Shown here: piece after piece, positions 35,308-45,396 of the stretch
How positions within the stretch are numbered: the first letter of the stretch is position 1
Layout of the letters: each line of letters begins with the position of its first letter
Assembly: GCA_021234155.1 (NCBI GenBank)
Contig: JAJEKV010000023.1
Span: 5,787,945-5,851,944 of the forward strand
Origin: Isoetes taiwanensis
Taxonomy: Eukaryota > Streptophyta > Lycopodiopsida > Isoetales > Isoetaceae
Direction of reading: 5' to 3'
DNA: 64,000 bases
The notes under the pieces: model-generated
What the model saw: the letters and a program-made list of their open reading frames with translations, nothing else
Database searches by the model: none
Told to the model about the DNA's origin: nothing
Position numbers and translations under genes: made by a program

Positions 35308-36048
35308 TCAAAATCTGGTCCTGGCCGATGTGAAGCCGGTACATACTATTATTATTTGTTTCAATATGTTACTTTCTTGCGGCTTGTCCATAGCTTTGGA
35401 CATGCCATCTGTCCTTGTAGCCCTCTGAAAGCATTTGCCTCCTCGGGCATTTGTTAGTACATCGGTTGGATTGCTTAAAGGATTACGCTTCACATACCAT
35501 TGCGGTGCGGTGCTATCAACAAACCCTCTAGTCATGGTTTTGAAGTGTCAAGAGACTGTGTCTTCAACATCACTTTCCGCCATGAAGGTGGGCATATGCA
35601 ATTTTCGTTGGGATTGAAGAGCATCTTGTACTTTCTGAGTCGTCTATAATTAGTGTGTTTCTTTGTCATTCACATGCGGATACTTCTCATATATAAACTC
35701 AATTGGCTTCGGATACAAAGGTTTGTCTTCACATCTTTTAATCGGGAAGGCGACTCCAAGCGATTTGGCTTCCATCAAAGGTGAACCTTAAGTCCCTTAT
35801 CTGCGTCATTGTGAAGATTTTATCCACTACTCTTGATAGGTTCCATGGAGCTATTGATGACCATATTCCTACTTCAAAGTGTTCAAATACAAATTCCAGG
35901 AATTCGTCTAGGTGGGGCCTTAAAAACAACACTTTCTTGCCTATTATGTCATAATTTCCAACTAGCTGATCATCTGATACCAAAGTCCTATGTATTTGTT
36001 TTGCCAAAACATTATTGATATCAAACGCTATCAACCTTTTATGTACAC
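35308..36048 (-). pseudogene. Element B FCP1-like HAD phosphatase domain
   Basis: After a CATATCAG acceptor at 36049-36051 the frame is open through motif I (RLIAFDINNVLAKQ), DDQLVGNYDIIGKKVLFLRP, HLDEFLEFVFEHFEVGIWSS and WNLSRVVDKIFTMTQIRDLR. It then reads DGSQIAWSRLPD and stops at 35738. Past a phase change, motif III (IIDDS, about 35640-35650) and NPNENCICPP follow, ending with YVKRNPLSNPTDVL near 35480. The N-terminal half is better preserved than in copy A, lacking the one-base loss. The motif I second Asp is Asn, as in the other two copies. Confidence 0.75.
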
Positions 36049-36190
36049 CTGATATGAAAGAACATGCAATTTATCAATAAAGTATGGTGGAGTTGAATAA
36101 AAAGAGATTTTATTCATTAAAATTCAATGAAAAAATGTGTATTTTATAATCAAATAGTGTTTAGCATTGACAATAGGGATAGGCTGTTTC

Positions 36191-37300
36191 TCAGCCACAT
36201 TTATTAGTACCAGGTGGTCTAATGGTTTCGGGTGCGATGTGAATGTAGTCTAACTCCTGAAGTAGTGCTCGGATGAGAACATCACGACGATCCTCCGCAT
36301 ACTTTGGCAAGAACCGGCCGGGTAATGTCGTAAATGTGACAACAATACTTACATAATAAGTATTAAAAACTATTTGTTTGCAAGACAAAAGAAGTGAGAC
36401 ACTCACATTGGTAGTTTTACCACACACACGATTGTGTCTACAAACCGCATATAATTTTGCAACATAGAGGCCACATGAATCCCCATCTTTTCTTTGTGGA
36501 CACTTATGAATCTTCACAACCTGGTGAAGGATTTTGTCCATGCTTCAAAAAGTGGGACACTCGACACAACCAATGCGTGCCATAGTGAGGATGTGGAGCA
36601 CGCAAAAAGACCGGATCTATTTTGTAGCAAATGAATGAAAAAAGCTGCTAACATGGTATCCAATCTACTCAATATTAATAAAAGGAGATGTGAAATACAA
36701 AATACCTCTTAAGTGCAAGCATGTCAACGTCAATGTCCTCGGCGAGAATTGAAGATCGAATGTTGATGGTGTTCTTACTCTTAGTAAGTGCCATGTTGAA
36801 GATGGCCAAAGTGTGATGTTGTTAACTCTACATAGCATTGGAATCATGATCCATCGCACTTCACCAATTTATCCCCTGTAAGAGCTACCTTTACAATATC
36901 TCTTCCATTTCGGAAGCTGCCATAGATTTATCTTTTTAACTTGCCTTGGTCCATCTTTTGCAAATTCCATGAAGCTATCCGGTGGGAAGAACGGGCGTCG
37001 GCCTTCTTATCATCACGGAACACAGAGGCTGCAGGTACCTATAACAAGTTGAAAAGGATAAAATTACTAACTTGACTTACACATACAAATGAACAAGTTC
37101 AAAGTCCGATTACACGGCATACATATCCACATGCCGGGTTGGAAAATTTCCCCACATCCATGTCCAAAGACATCTTGTTCAAATAAATAACACTCCATTT
37201 CGGGCAAAGATCACGGGAAAATCCTTGCCTTCTTGAGCTTCATCATTCGGTTCGTGAAGGCATCATTATGGCTGTATTTGAATGCGATGCGGGTTTAATG
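36191..37300 (-). pseudogene. Element B Ulp1-type cysteine protease
   Basis: KIHKCPQRKDGDSCGLYVAK (about 36510-36452) contains the catalytic Cys within D-S-C-G and an upstream Gln placed as the oxyanion-hole residue. The His region (HHTLAIFNMALTKSK) is readable near 36815-36770 in a shifted frame. Segments equivalent to the copy A lead (FPPDDFMEFAK region, 36960-37010, and the ARYW region) are present but broken by indels. After the Cys box the frame stays open to a stop at 36191. It is oriented with the HAD domain directly downstream. Confidence 0.65.
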
Positions 37301-37411
37301 ACCAGTACATTTACACAAATCATCTACATTCGTCTACTACTATCCATATTATTTTAAAGTTTTTAACTTGGAAACTAGATGTAAAAAAAAATGTAAGAAA
37401 TGTAGATCAAG

Positions 37412-38083
37412 TTACCTGTAGAGATCATTCTTCTGCTCTGCTGATACTGTTTTCTCGGAGTCAGTATCCATTTCCTTCCCATTTTTTTTGGTTTCCTCAC
37501 TCAGATTCTTATTAGGTCCAGAATCCTCGTCTTCAACCTCTCCTGATTTCTCATTGTCATGAAATTCAGCGTCCTTTACTATGTCAGAAGCAAGATTTGA
37601 CACAAACTTAAGAGTATCCTGCTCTACATCTTGATGCTCGGAAGATTCCTCTTCATTAGGACCTGTAAACATAGGATGTCATGGACTTCTCATTTCTTTG
37701 CCACCTTTGAAATAAAATGCTTTCTTACCTGTTTCTATTGCTTTAATTGTCTTCTTCTGTGGCTTTTTAGGCGTTGACTTCTTCTTTGGAGTCACATTTT
37801 CTGCTGCTGCCTTTACTTTTAAAGATGTGGCCTTAGCCTGCTCCCTCAATCTCTCGAGTTCCTCGTCATAATCTGGAATGTCACCATGCAGACCTGAAGT
37901 GCCAGCCTCCTCAACCTGTATCACCGCAGGAATAGTGATTTTGCTTTTTCCTTCAATCACTGCTTTCTTTCCCTCGGCTACATCTTGCACCTCAATTTTC
38001 TTTGGAACCTCCAAAACTGTGAAAACCGAACCAAGAATAAGAAATTGCTTCCTCTGACACAATGCAAAACAATTTGAAAACAA
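37412..38083 (-). pseudogene. Element B charged linker protein
   Basis: Counterpart of 20430-21070: VPKKIEVQDVAEGKKAVIEG, GDIPDYDEELERLREQAKAT and the TPKKPQKK basic stretch (38010-37720), then EESSEHQDVEQDTLKFVSNL to EKTVSAEQKNDL (37660-37415). The two parts are separated by an intron near 37665-37725 in both copies. Confidence 0.55.
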
Positions 38084-38616
38084 AGCTTTTTTGATCCGTG
38101 GTGTAATTTACGCTTTCGATTTTTTTTGGCACTTTGAAGCTCTCGAAAATAAATCACATAACGATCGGATATCGGTCTCAAACTAATGGGTCTCTAACTG
38201 TTCGTACATATCAATAGTTTGTACATATTACTAGAAGCCCGATCTACATTGAAGTACTTTGAGTACATACACATGTAAACACTATTTATCTAGATGGAAT
38301 ATACATGTAATGTACATGAATGTGCTCCAATGTATGCACATGTACACATCGGACATTACATAAAATACCTCTAAATGTTACGCCACAAAACTTCGATTAC
38401 ACAACTCCTAATTTTATGTATTTAAGTTCTACATCTAGGACCCTACTTTGTGAATGTACAACATGTATGTAAGAAACACATATATGTATGACATGCAAGC
38501 CATGGAACTATAAGTATAAAATAACCAGTACACTCCTACATGTTGTAGCAAAACCTTAAGTGCAGCAATCTACATGTAAATGGATTCTACATTGCGGTAA
38601 TCACGGGTGCGACAAA

Positions 38617-38889
38617 TTAAACATAAATCATGAAATCACGCTTACCTCCGGTGTACACACCCAAGATCTTTGAAATGTTTTCGTCCCATTTGCATGCTCT
38701 TGGGCAGGATAGTCCAGTGAGAAATAGAATATGAGAAATGAAGATATGAAATGAATGCTCGCATGGAGCAACTAGGATAGGTTCATTATTAGCAAAGCCA
38801 TTACTACAAAATACACATCCATATACGGATATGAATTTTTCTTCATTTGGAGAGATCACTAAGCTTGTTTTGGGCTGAAGGAGAATCAT
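38617..38889 (-). pseudogene. Element B RING-like zinc finger
   Basis: Open frame with CVFCSNGFANNEPILVAP, then CEHSFHI and LSCPRACKWDENISKILGV. The potential zinc ligands are two Cys pairs plus Cys-His-His in the middle, a RING-like layout with one irregular Cys spacing. A heavily charged coil precedes it in the gene (39300-39110). Confidence 0.6.
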
Positions 38890-39109
38890 TTGCAGAATGC
38901 ATCATGTACTTATGCATATCATCAAGCCGTGCAGAGCACTCAAACCGAACTTTGTGAGCCTCCTCAAGTTACGCAATCCTCTTTTCACATAACTCCTTCT
39001 CCCGAATGGCTTTCTCCAATGGCTCTGAATTCTCTTGACATTTCTTCCTTCCTGGTTCTATCCCTCATCAAAGGTCAACCTCTGCTTTGCGGTCTTGATG
39101 TCTCTCTTA

Positions 39110-39832
39110 TTCTTGGCGTGCGTCGAGAACACTATTGATGTCTTCTTGTATACGTGCTAGGTCCTCTTCATGTGCATCCTTTCTTCCTGAAATCTTATTT
39201 ATATTGTCACGTAATTACATGCGCTGAATTTTCAGTTCTTCAACCTTGGATGTGCTGCTAATTAACTCTCCATGACAACGCTTTGCCCCTTGAGTTTACG
39301 CAAATTCAAGCTCTTCCTTAGGGGAAATTTAGGAACCTTGGATGTGGATTTAGAGGTCCCAATTTCTTACGTAATAGCAGATTCTTTTTGCTCCTCCCTT
39401 TGCCAAATCTTTGGCCAAAACTTTAAAAGTATCCCAATCTACTTTTTTTGTCAATTGAAGGGCAAATGCACGAGCAAAGTACTCGATTACATGGCGATTT
39501 GTGACCTCCGCTTACCAAAAACAATTTCATAATGTTTGTAGAAGTTCTCGGCCCACTCGGCTTCCGCTAGATTCTTTGAACCCCGTATGTCTTTGGGCCC
39601 CTTTGCTTTCGTCCATTATACATTTGTAAATCTGGAAAAATTTCATCTGCATTGACACATCTTACATGCTTTGCTTCCACAACAATGGGTTCTTCACAAA
39701 TAAGTCTTCTTTTTGGTTACGGTTCCTCGAAGTTTGAACCTTCCTCTTGTTTTTTCGGCTTTCTTGCTAGAATCGACTATTTTCAAATTTTTGTTTAATC
39801 ACGGGTGACTTCGGGGAGGTAAAGGCGTCCAT
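39110..39832 (-). pseudogene. Element B basic N-terminus and coiled coil
   Basis: ATG at 39832 opens MDAFTSPKSPVIKQKFEN, matching the start of the copy A protein with indels. The downstream coil region (KVDWDTFKVLAKDLAK at about 39445-39400; VEELKIQR region near 39245) is in several frames. Confidence 0.5.
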
Positions 39833-40571
39833 TGCTTGGATTTGGGCAAGGATTTCGAGGAAGAAGAATAGTTCTGGTCGAATTACCGTTGATCACTCAC
39901 AAACACAAAAATTGGAATGGCGACAAATTTGTTTCCTAAGCGAGGAAACACCCGCAATCTCCCTCGAAAAATTGCAATGAAGGTCCGTTCTGGTTGCCAC
40001 TGCCACTCATAATTTTGAATTGCTGACGTGGCTACTCCTAATCATTACATATCCCAACTAACTAAAATTCAAAAAAATAACAAAAACGGGTGCCTACATG
40101 CCCTACATTATACATAATGTAAGGGCATTTTTTTTTAGACACCCTAGCTTTCTTTTACCCTACATCAGCATGGCCTCTTCAAATTTTCTCTACGGCATGT
40201 CGAAGGAGGAAAACAGCCCTGGCACCGCCCCTGTGCTGGATTCCAATGTCATTCACCCGTGTTCTATTTAATTCGCAACAGATTTCTAGTTTGATGCAGA
40301 AGTTTGATTCGTGCTAGCATATAGGCTCTCAAAAATTCTCATTGAATCTACGCACATCCATACCTGTACAATCGTTTCAAACCAGCCAGCCACACCACGG
40401 TACAGATTCGTTTCAAACCATCCACACCAGAGTATAGATGGCAGCCACCTCATGAACATCAAAAAAGCAAAGAACAGCCAAACCGAAATCAAATTCATTC
40501 AGGAGCTTCGCAGAAGACTCCACCACATAAACAGAAAAATTCAAGTACAACAAAACATGACATCCCAGTTC

Positions 40572-40754
40572 CTACCTGCATTCGGCATTCCGGCACACAT
40601 CCTTGGCGCAGGCGACCCACTGTCCCTTCCCGTTTTGATCGGCATGCAGGAGCTCGCTGTCTGACAAGGCAGCCCCATCACGTGACGTCCCCGCAATCTC
40701 ATTTCCAGACATTGCAATGCCCCGAGAAATTCGCCTAATTTGCGTTCGCGACAT
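40572..40754 (-). CDS. Hypothetical protein, first exon
   Basis: A 60-codon open frame from ATG 40754 (MSRTQIRRISRGIAMSGNEI, later GKGQWVACAKDVCRNAEC) ends at a plausible donor (AATGCAG|GTAGGA) near 40575. It has a basic start and a Cys cluster. I do not recognise it and downstream exons were not found; a 3' remainder could lie toward the end of element B. 40165-40570 shows no other gene apart from a 33-codon frame from 40174. Confidence 0.3.
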   Translation of the reverse strand: MSRTQIRRISRGIAMSGNEIAGTSRDGAALSDSELLHADQNGKGQWVACAKDVCRNAECR

Positions 40755-40968
40755 CTAAATGGCATTAGCCTCCTCAAACGCCTCAAAATATATGCTTTCC
40801 AATACTATACACATCTGAAATCTTAGCCCAGACCATTGCTAAAAGCACCTCTCAAAATACGAAACTCAAATCGTGGAAGTTTATCACGTCTCTTTCATTT
40901 TGAGTTTGAAATGTGGACCAATTAATAAAATTCTCCATTTCTTATTCATAAATTTGGAAAGACTACTC

Positions 40969-41740
40969 TTTTTTTTTTTTTGAAGGACGACAAGCTTTAT
41001 TCACCAAGTAAGAACTAGAGCAACATAAAATGCAAAGACAGGATTATAACACCAGTGGACAAACCGATCCAACTGAGCACAACCACCTGCCTATGCAAAA
41101 GAATGAATCTGAAGGTAAGTATGCCAGATCAGTACTCTCTTCTCTTGATCAAGAGAAGAACAATTGTAAGCCATAACAATTTTATTTTGCGCCCACTGAA
41201 GAACAATCTCATCTGCAGTGTCTACGCCCCTTAAAGATAAACAACCTCCTCTCTTCCAGATTGACCATAAAAGCCAGCCACATGCGAGATGAAAAGCTCG
41301 TTTCCGTAGTTTGGGCCAAGCATCAGGATAGATCGCAAGCAAAATTTGCTGGCTAGATCGAGACGTGCCAAATAGGGTCAACAACCAAGACCAAACCTGT
41401 CGAAGCTGCTCACACAAGAAAAAACAATGCTCAATACTCTCAACCCTTTGCAGGCATAAAGGACAGAGCTCTGAAATCCGATTATCCATTTTATGGACCA
41501 ACCAGTTGACTCTGAGGCATCTATGGATCACTTGCCACCACAAAACCACTACTTTGGGATAAAGCAGCTTATCCCATACCCATATCCAAACACTTTTCCA
41601 TTGTGGCTGATGGACCTGAAGATGCCACCTATTAGATGGAGGCAGAATTTCAGAATGCACAAGCAGTTTATACACAGAAGACACAAACCGCCCTGGCTGG
41701 ATATCCTGATGGCAACCCCATACGACTACCTCAATCTGTA
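40969..41740 (-). mobile_element. LINE 3' end with zf-RVT region
   Basis: A poly-T at 40969-40981 (poly-A on the minus strand) is followed by GAAGGACGA. The minus-strand frame 41684-41091, open further upstream, reads RWHLQVHQPQWKSVWIWVWD, VVVLWWQVIHRCLRVNWLVH, LCPLCLQRVESIEHCFFLCE (the zf-RVT Cys-x2-Cys...His...Cys) and GWLLWSIWKRGG. This is the C-terminal region of a plant non-LTR reverse transcriptase. Imperfect 48-bp repeats (40889-40937 and 41750-41800, CTCTTTCATTTTGAG) lie outside it, but they are not adjacent enough to be the target duplication. Confidence 0.85.
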
Positions 41741-41800
41741 TCTTTCATATCTCTTTCATTTTGAGTGTAAAATGTGGACCAAGTTCTAAAATTCTCCTTC

Positions 41801-42440
41801 TAGAGGTTTGAAATGCCAAGCCTAGCCACATGACATGCTTCAACTGTCTGGAATTGAAACCAGTTCAAAATATTCTCCATGATTTTCTAGAACACATCCG
41901 ACAATAGGAGCTCTCTTTTCGATTGTCGATGAAGAAAGGTTGCGAGGTTGGAGGCCCCCAAATTTTGTTGCATGTGGCCACACCTACTCTATCGATCTCC
42001 TATCTACTCTATCCTGCCTACTCTATCAATCTTGTATATGGAAAGAATCTCATATCTAAGGAGTGGGAATGCACACAAAGGGAAACTATTAAGTTTGCAC
42101 AATTCGTTTCGTATTCCGGGAGGGTATTCTTGCAGTGGTTGGGAATATGATTCCCGTATTATATTGTATGCAAAATCGTAGGTTTTTCGGGGCTTGAGCT
42201 GCTTGTTGGGTGTGGATGCAGAATTTCGATTTGAGTCTAGGGTAAAGGGTTATTTTTGCATGGTTCGAGAAAGCAAATAATCTTTCGAAAGTAAAAAAGT
42301 TTTGGCACAAGGACACGATGATTCATGTTGAATGGCATGCCGAAACTAACGAGCAACATTTCTACCTGCGCTAGAGCACAGAAGTAGCATGGAACACATA
42401 GGACCGTCCCGGTTGTTTGGAAGGTGTAATTTCGGCGAGC
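41801..42440. other. Non-coding, pyrimidine-rich short repeats
   Basis: No gene is seen. 41985-42030 repeats CTACTCTATC words. Confidence 0.4.
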
Positions 42441-42444
42441 TCAA

Positions 42445-42515
42445 AATTTTGCCTGAAATTTCGAGGTGACGTGGTAGAGTCCACTCGCCTGAAATTTCGA
42501 GGTGACGTGGCAGAT
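42445..42515. repeat. Tandem repeat with GACGTGG motif
   Basis: GCCTGAAATTTCGAGGTGAC followed by GTGG occurs twice 38 bp apart (about 42450 and 42488). The GACGTGG core is a bZIP/G-box-like site; the same GTGACGTGGCAGATC word occurs upstream of PHAX. The following 42516-43339 has no recognised gene. Confidence 0.5.
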
Positions 42516-43339
42516 CCACGGCGGCGTCGGCCTTGAGTGGACTCACCGTCACCGAAATTTCAGCAAAAATTCGAGCTTCGCCGAAATTCGCAAACCGAAA
42601 AAAAAGGGAACCTGAAATTTTGTCTTTTTCTTGCTTTTCCGGCATTTTTTCGACGGGAATATTGGCGGCGCCGGTTAAAAGGGGACGGCAGGAGCCGACG
42701 GAGGCAGGGAACAACAGGGGACGTAGTCGATTTGAATCTACTGTGTTTTTCTTCAAGAAAAAACTTGCTGTTTGGCCCTGTAATTTTAGGGTCCCTTTTT
42801 TTTCGTTTCTCTTGCTTTTCTAGTTGCTTCTGTTTCTATTGTAGTCCATTCCCTTGCTTGGAAGCTGAAAAATAGGGATGGGCTTCAGCACTGAGATGGA
42901 CTTTGTGGAACAGCTTATGAAGGCTAGATTTTAGGGCATTTGAAAACCACAGGTTAAGAACAGGGTTTGGCAGAAGGGAATGCAACAAAAGCCCAAATCT
43001 GGTGATGCAACAAAAGTCCAAATCTGGTGATGATTCCTTGAAGAGCTTCTTGCGAAAAAGAACAATCCTTGCAAATTAGCCATGCTTATGGCTATGGCGA
43101 CAGTACTGGCGCTCTTTTTTATTTTGCAACTTCCTCCAGATATGAGATTCGAAGCTCTAAAGCAAAGATTTTTGCAGATTTCTCCATTTTATAGATTCTT
43201 TAACCACGCTTCTGTTTTTTGTAATTGCCTCATGTTTTTGCAGTTTAGAGTATTCATTCATTCATTCTTCTTTGTGGTCTCTGATGAGGCCGGTATGGCC
43301 TGGAGGTTCGAATCCTCCAAGCCCTTTTCTGTATACAGG

Positions 43340-43436
43340 AATGTCCGTGTGGAGGGAATTCTGGCCTAGAAAATTGGCCGACGTGCGGATGCGCGGAGGC
43401 CAATTTTCTGGCCGGAATACCCGACAGACGGACATT
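43340..43436. repeat. Imperfect ~40-bp-arm hairpin
   Basis: Arms 43340-43380 and 43396-43436: AATGTCCGT pairs with ACGGACATT at the outer end, and CTGGCC plus GAAAATTGGCC pairs with GGCCAATTTTC plus TGGCC at the inner end. Mismatches lie in the middle and there is a 15-nt loop. Size and bulging resemble a plant microRNA-type foldback or a tiny MITE. No expression evidence is available. Confidence 0.55.
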
Positions 43437-43525
43437 GGTGTAACGTGAAAATAGGCGTGTCCCATTTTCTGCTGACCTGTCATTTTTTTTCTCTCTCTCT
43501 GTTTGCGCCGAGCTCTGGCAATGGC

Positions 43526-43910
43526 GTCGTCTGGGCGCCAAGCAGCTTGGTTAAGGCGATGGCGGCATTCTTGAACTCTTTTTGAGCGCCTCGGCTATAG
43601 CATCATTTTGATCTGGTTTTTAGGTGGAGCGCCACTGTTCTTGGAGGTCCTTGGCGGTCCTTAACGGATTCTTGGAGGTTTTCTTGCTTTCTGGAGGTTT
43701 CTTGGAGGTTCTTGGAGGTTTTCTTGCCTTGTGAAGGTTTCTTTGAGGGCTGACCTAAATCCAACAAACAGAGGTCTGGCTATGGCGGATCGGCTCCAGC
43801 TATGACATCGTCTGGGCGCCAAGCGGGTTGGTTAAGGCGATAGCGGCATTCTTGAGCTCCTCTGGAGCGCCTTGGCAGTGGCATCACTTTGATGTAGTTT
43901 TTAATGGAGC
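43526..43910. repeat. 105-bp direct repeat flanking a minisatellite
   Basis: TCGTCTGGGCGCCAAGC begins both copies (43526-43630 and 43807-43910); they end in TTTTTA(G/A)(T)GGAGC. The space between them is rich in CTTGGAGGTTTTCTTGC-like words (43640-43735). Copy 2 ends exactly where the peroxiredoxin fragment begins. Confidence 0.7.
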
Positions 43911-44166
43911 AAGTAGGCGTAAAGGCTCCTGGAACTGCAAAGGTAACTACTTTCTTACCTTTGGTGAGATCAGAAATCTTCATAGTTTGAACATTTCCGT
44001 CCTTGTCGAGGAAAGAGAGGTCTGAATCAGGAAGCTTTATCTTCAACGCTGATGGTGCGGGTTTTGGTCTCGGATGCAGTTCCGATGGCCAGAGCCCTAA
44101 TTTGTGGGCTATATTTGATGCGAAGGGATGGGTTTGGGGAAAAGGTCGAGGTGCAAAGGGCGGCAA
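43909..44166 (-). pseudogene. Type II peroxiredoxin fragment
   Basis: The frame IKLPDSDLSFLDKDGNVQTM, then ISDLTKGKKVVTFAVPGAF and TPTC matches the N-terminal half of plant type II peroxiredoxin (thiol peroxidase that reduces H2O2 and alkyl peroxides). It ends with the peroxidatic Cys codon at 43911-43909. A Pro/Ser/His-rich leader upstream (PPFAPRPFPQTHPFASNIAH) suggests a plastid transit peptide as in PrxIIE. No ATG is in frame near the start of the leader, and a stop precedes it. Directly after the Cys the sequence becomes the 105-bp repeat and the rest of the protein (resolving Cys and C-terminal half) is missing. It is a gene fragment rather than a working enzyme. Confidence 0.75.
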
Positions 44167-44329
44167 AATGTTAAGAATTCCAGAACACAGAAGCAGCTAC
44201 AGAGCAAGGCGGCAGACTACGAACTGTTCGAGCGCCCACTGTCATACCATTACGTATTCCTTTTCAGCTATCATACTACCTTTTTCTTTGCAGCCAAGCA
44301 GCAGCTACATATCACTTGTTTAATGATAT

Positions 44330-45303
44330 GAATAGTTTTATGAATGCAAAATTTTATGACTCTGTGAATTTGTCTGTGTGAAACTCTCTGAATAAGTTCG
44401 ACGAATATTTATGTAATGTTCTTGATTTCTGTCTGATCAACTGCAAAAATACATACGTTTGAGAATGAGTGATTCCTTGAAACTTGAGTTCAGGATTGAG
44501 TGATTCTTGAAAAGAATCCATGCCACGTGGCAGACAGCCATAGGCAGATAGGGCAGAAAATGGGACACCCTATTTTACGTTATTCTCTGTTCCTTATGGT
44601 CTGAGAGATTAGGGTCCTGGCTCGGTGGGTTCGGAGGTGCCATATAAAATCTGATCTGAAGCCGATTCTGTTGCTTGGGTTCCTTCTGTCGGATCTGTAT
44701 TGGCCTTCCGATTTTGTCTGATGCGTTTCAAAGATCTGGGCTGTAAATGTGTTGAAAATGGTATGATATATATGTCAATCCATTGGCTTTGGGAGTGTCG
44801 TTGGGGTAAGGACGAAAAAAATCCTAGACCCTTGATCTAGCACAAGTGAGAAAATATTCTCCCCATCAATAGTTGGCACCATTCTGAAACCATGAACAAA
44901 AAAAAAAAAACTCGCATCCCAGCACCGATTTTGGAACGTTCCTTTAACTGGCCAACAAGCAGCTCAAATCACTCAAAAAATACACTTCAACTACAGTTTG
45001 GCATACAATACACCCCCGAAATCAAGCCAAAACCATGCGTGAAATACGCTCCCCATATACGAAACAAAATAATTAGAAGTTTATGTATATATGAACATTA
45101 TATAAACATTATGAACGTAATATACGAATGGTGCAAATTACGGCTATATTCCCTTCATCTTATTTGGCAGAAAATCGTTCCGCATTTTTCGGAGCGGTGC
45201 CGCTTACAGGGCCCTGTTTCTTGCCTCTTCTTCGAGCCAAGGCTATTCCGACAAGCCTGTTCCTCTTCTTATAGCATCATCGCCATAGCCAACAATCTAT
45301 GTC
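44330..45303. other. Non-coding
   Basis: No gene or structured repeat is recognised. The region contains TATATA-type stretches and an A-run at 44899-44910. Confidence 0.4.
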
Positions 45304-45396
45304 ATTTGCAAGCCAATTTGTGGAAGTCATATATAGCGCAGATTTAAGATGATTTGCAAGCCGATTTGCAGAGATCAGATATAGCGCAGATTTAAG
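45304..45396. repeat. 48-bp tandem repeat
   Basis: ATTTGCAAGCC(A/G)ATTTG followed by ATATAGCGCAGATTTAAG occurs at 45304-45348 and 45352-45396. 45397-46253 has no recognised gene; 46035-46105 is a GC-rich patch with the palindrome GAGGCGCC...GGAGGCGCCTC. Confidence 0.65.

Larger units (their letters stand above)
31293..40160. mobile_element. DNA transposon copy B (8868 bp), inverted relative to A
   Basis: Same 24-bp terminal repeat as copy A at both ends (31293-31316 and 40137-40160). The target duplication is TACA at 31289-31292 and 40161-40164. Its different 4-bp duplication shows an independent insertion rather than an assembly mirror. The transposase is on the plus strand and the cargo genes on the minus strand. 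B differs from A by substitutions and many 1-6-base indels along the whole length. A, the 4.1-kb spacer and B together form a 21.9-kb interrupted palindrome. Confidence 0.92.

Noticed and set aside
18307-40160. Assembly mirror artefact
   Set aside because: Copies A and B have different 4-bp target duplications, different flanks and many sequence differences, so they are separate insertions.
41750-41800. Long target duplication of the LINE with 40889-40937
   Set aside because: The copies are diverged and separated from the poly-A end by about 30 bp, unlike a target duplication; more likely an older local repeat.
43279-43325. tRNA gene (GGAGGTTCGAATCCTCC looks like a T arm)
   Set aside because: No matching acceptor stem, D arm or anticodon arm can be built upstream on either strand; only the T-arm-like palindrome is present.
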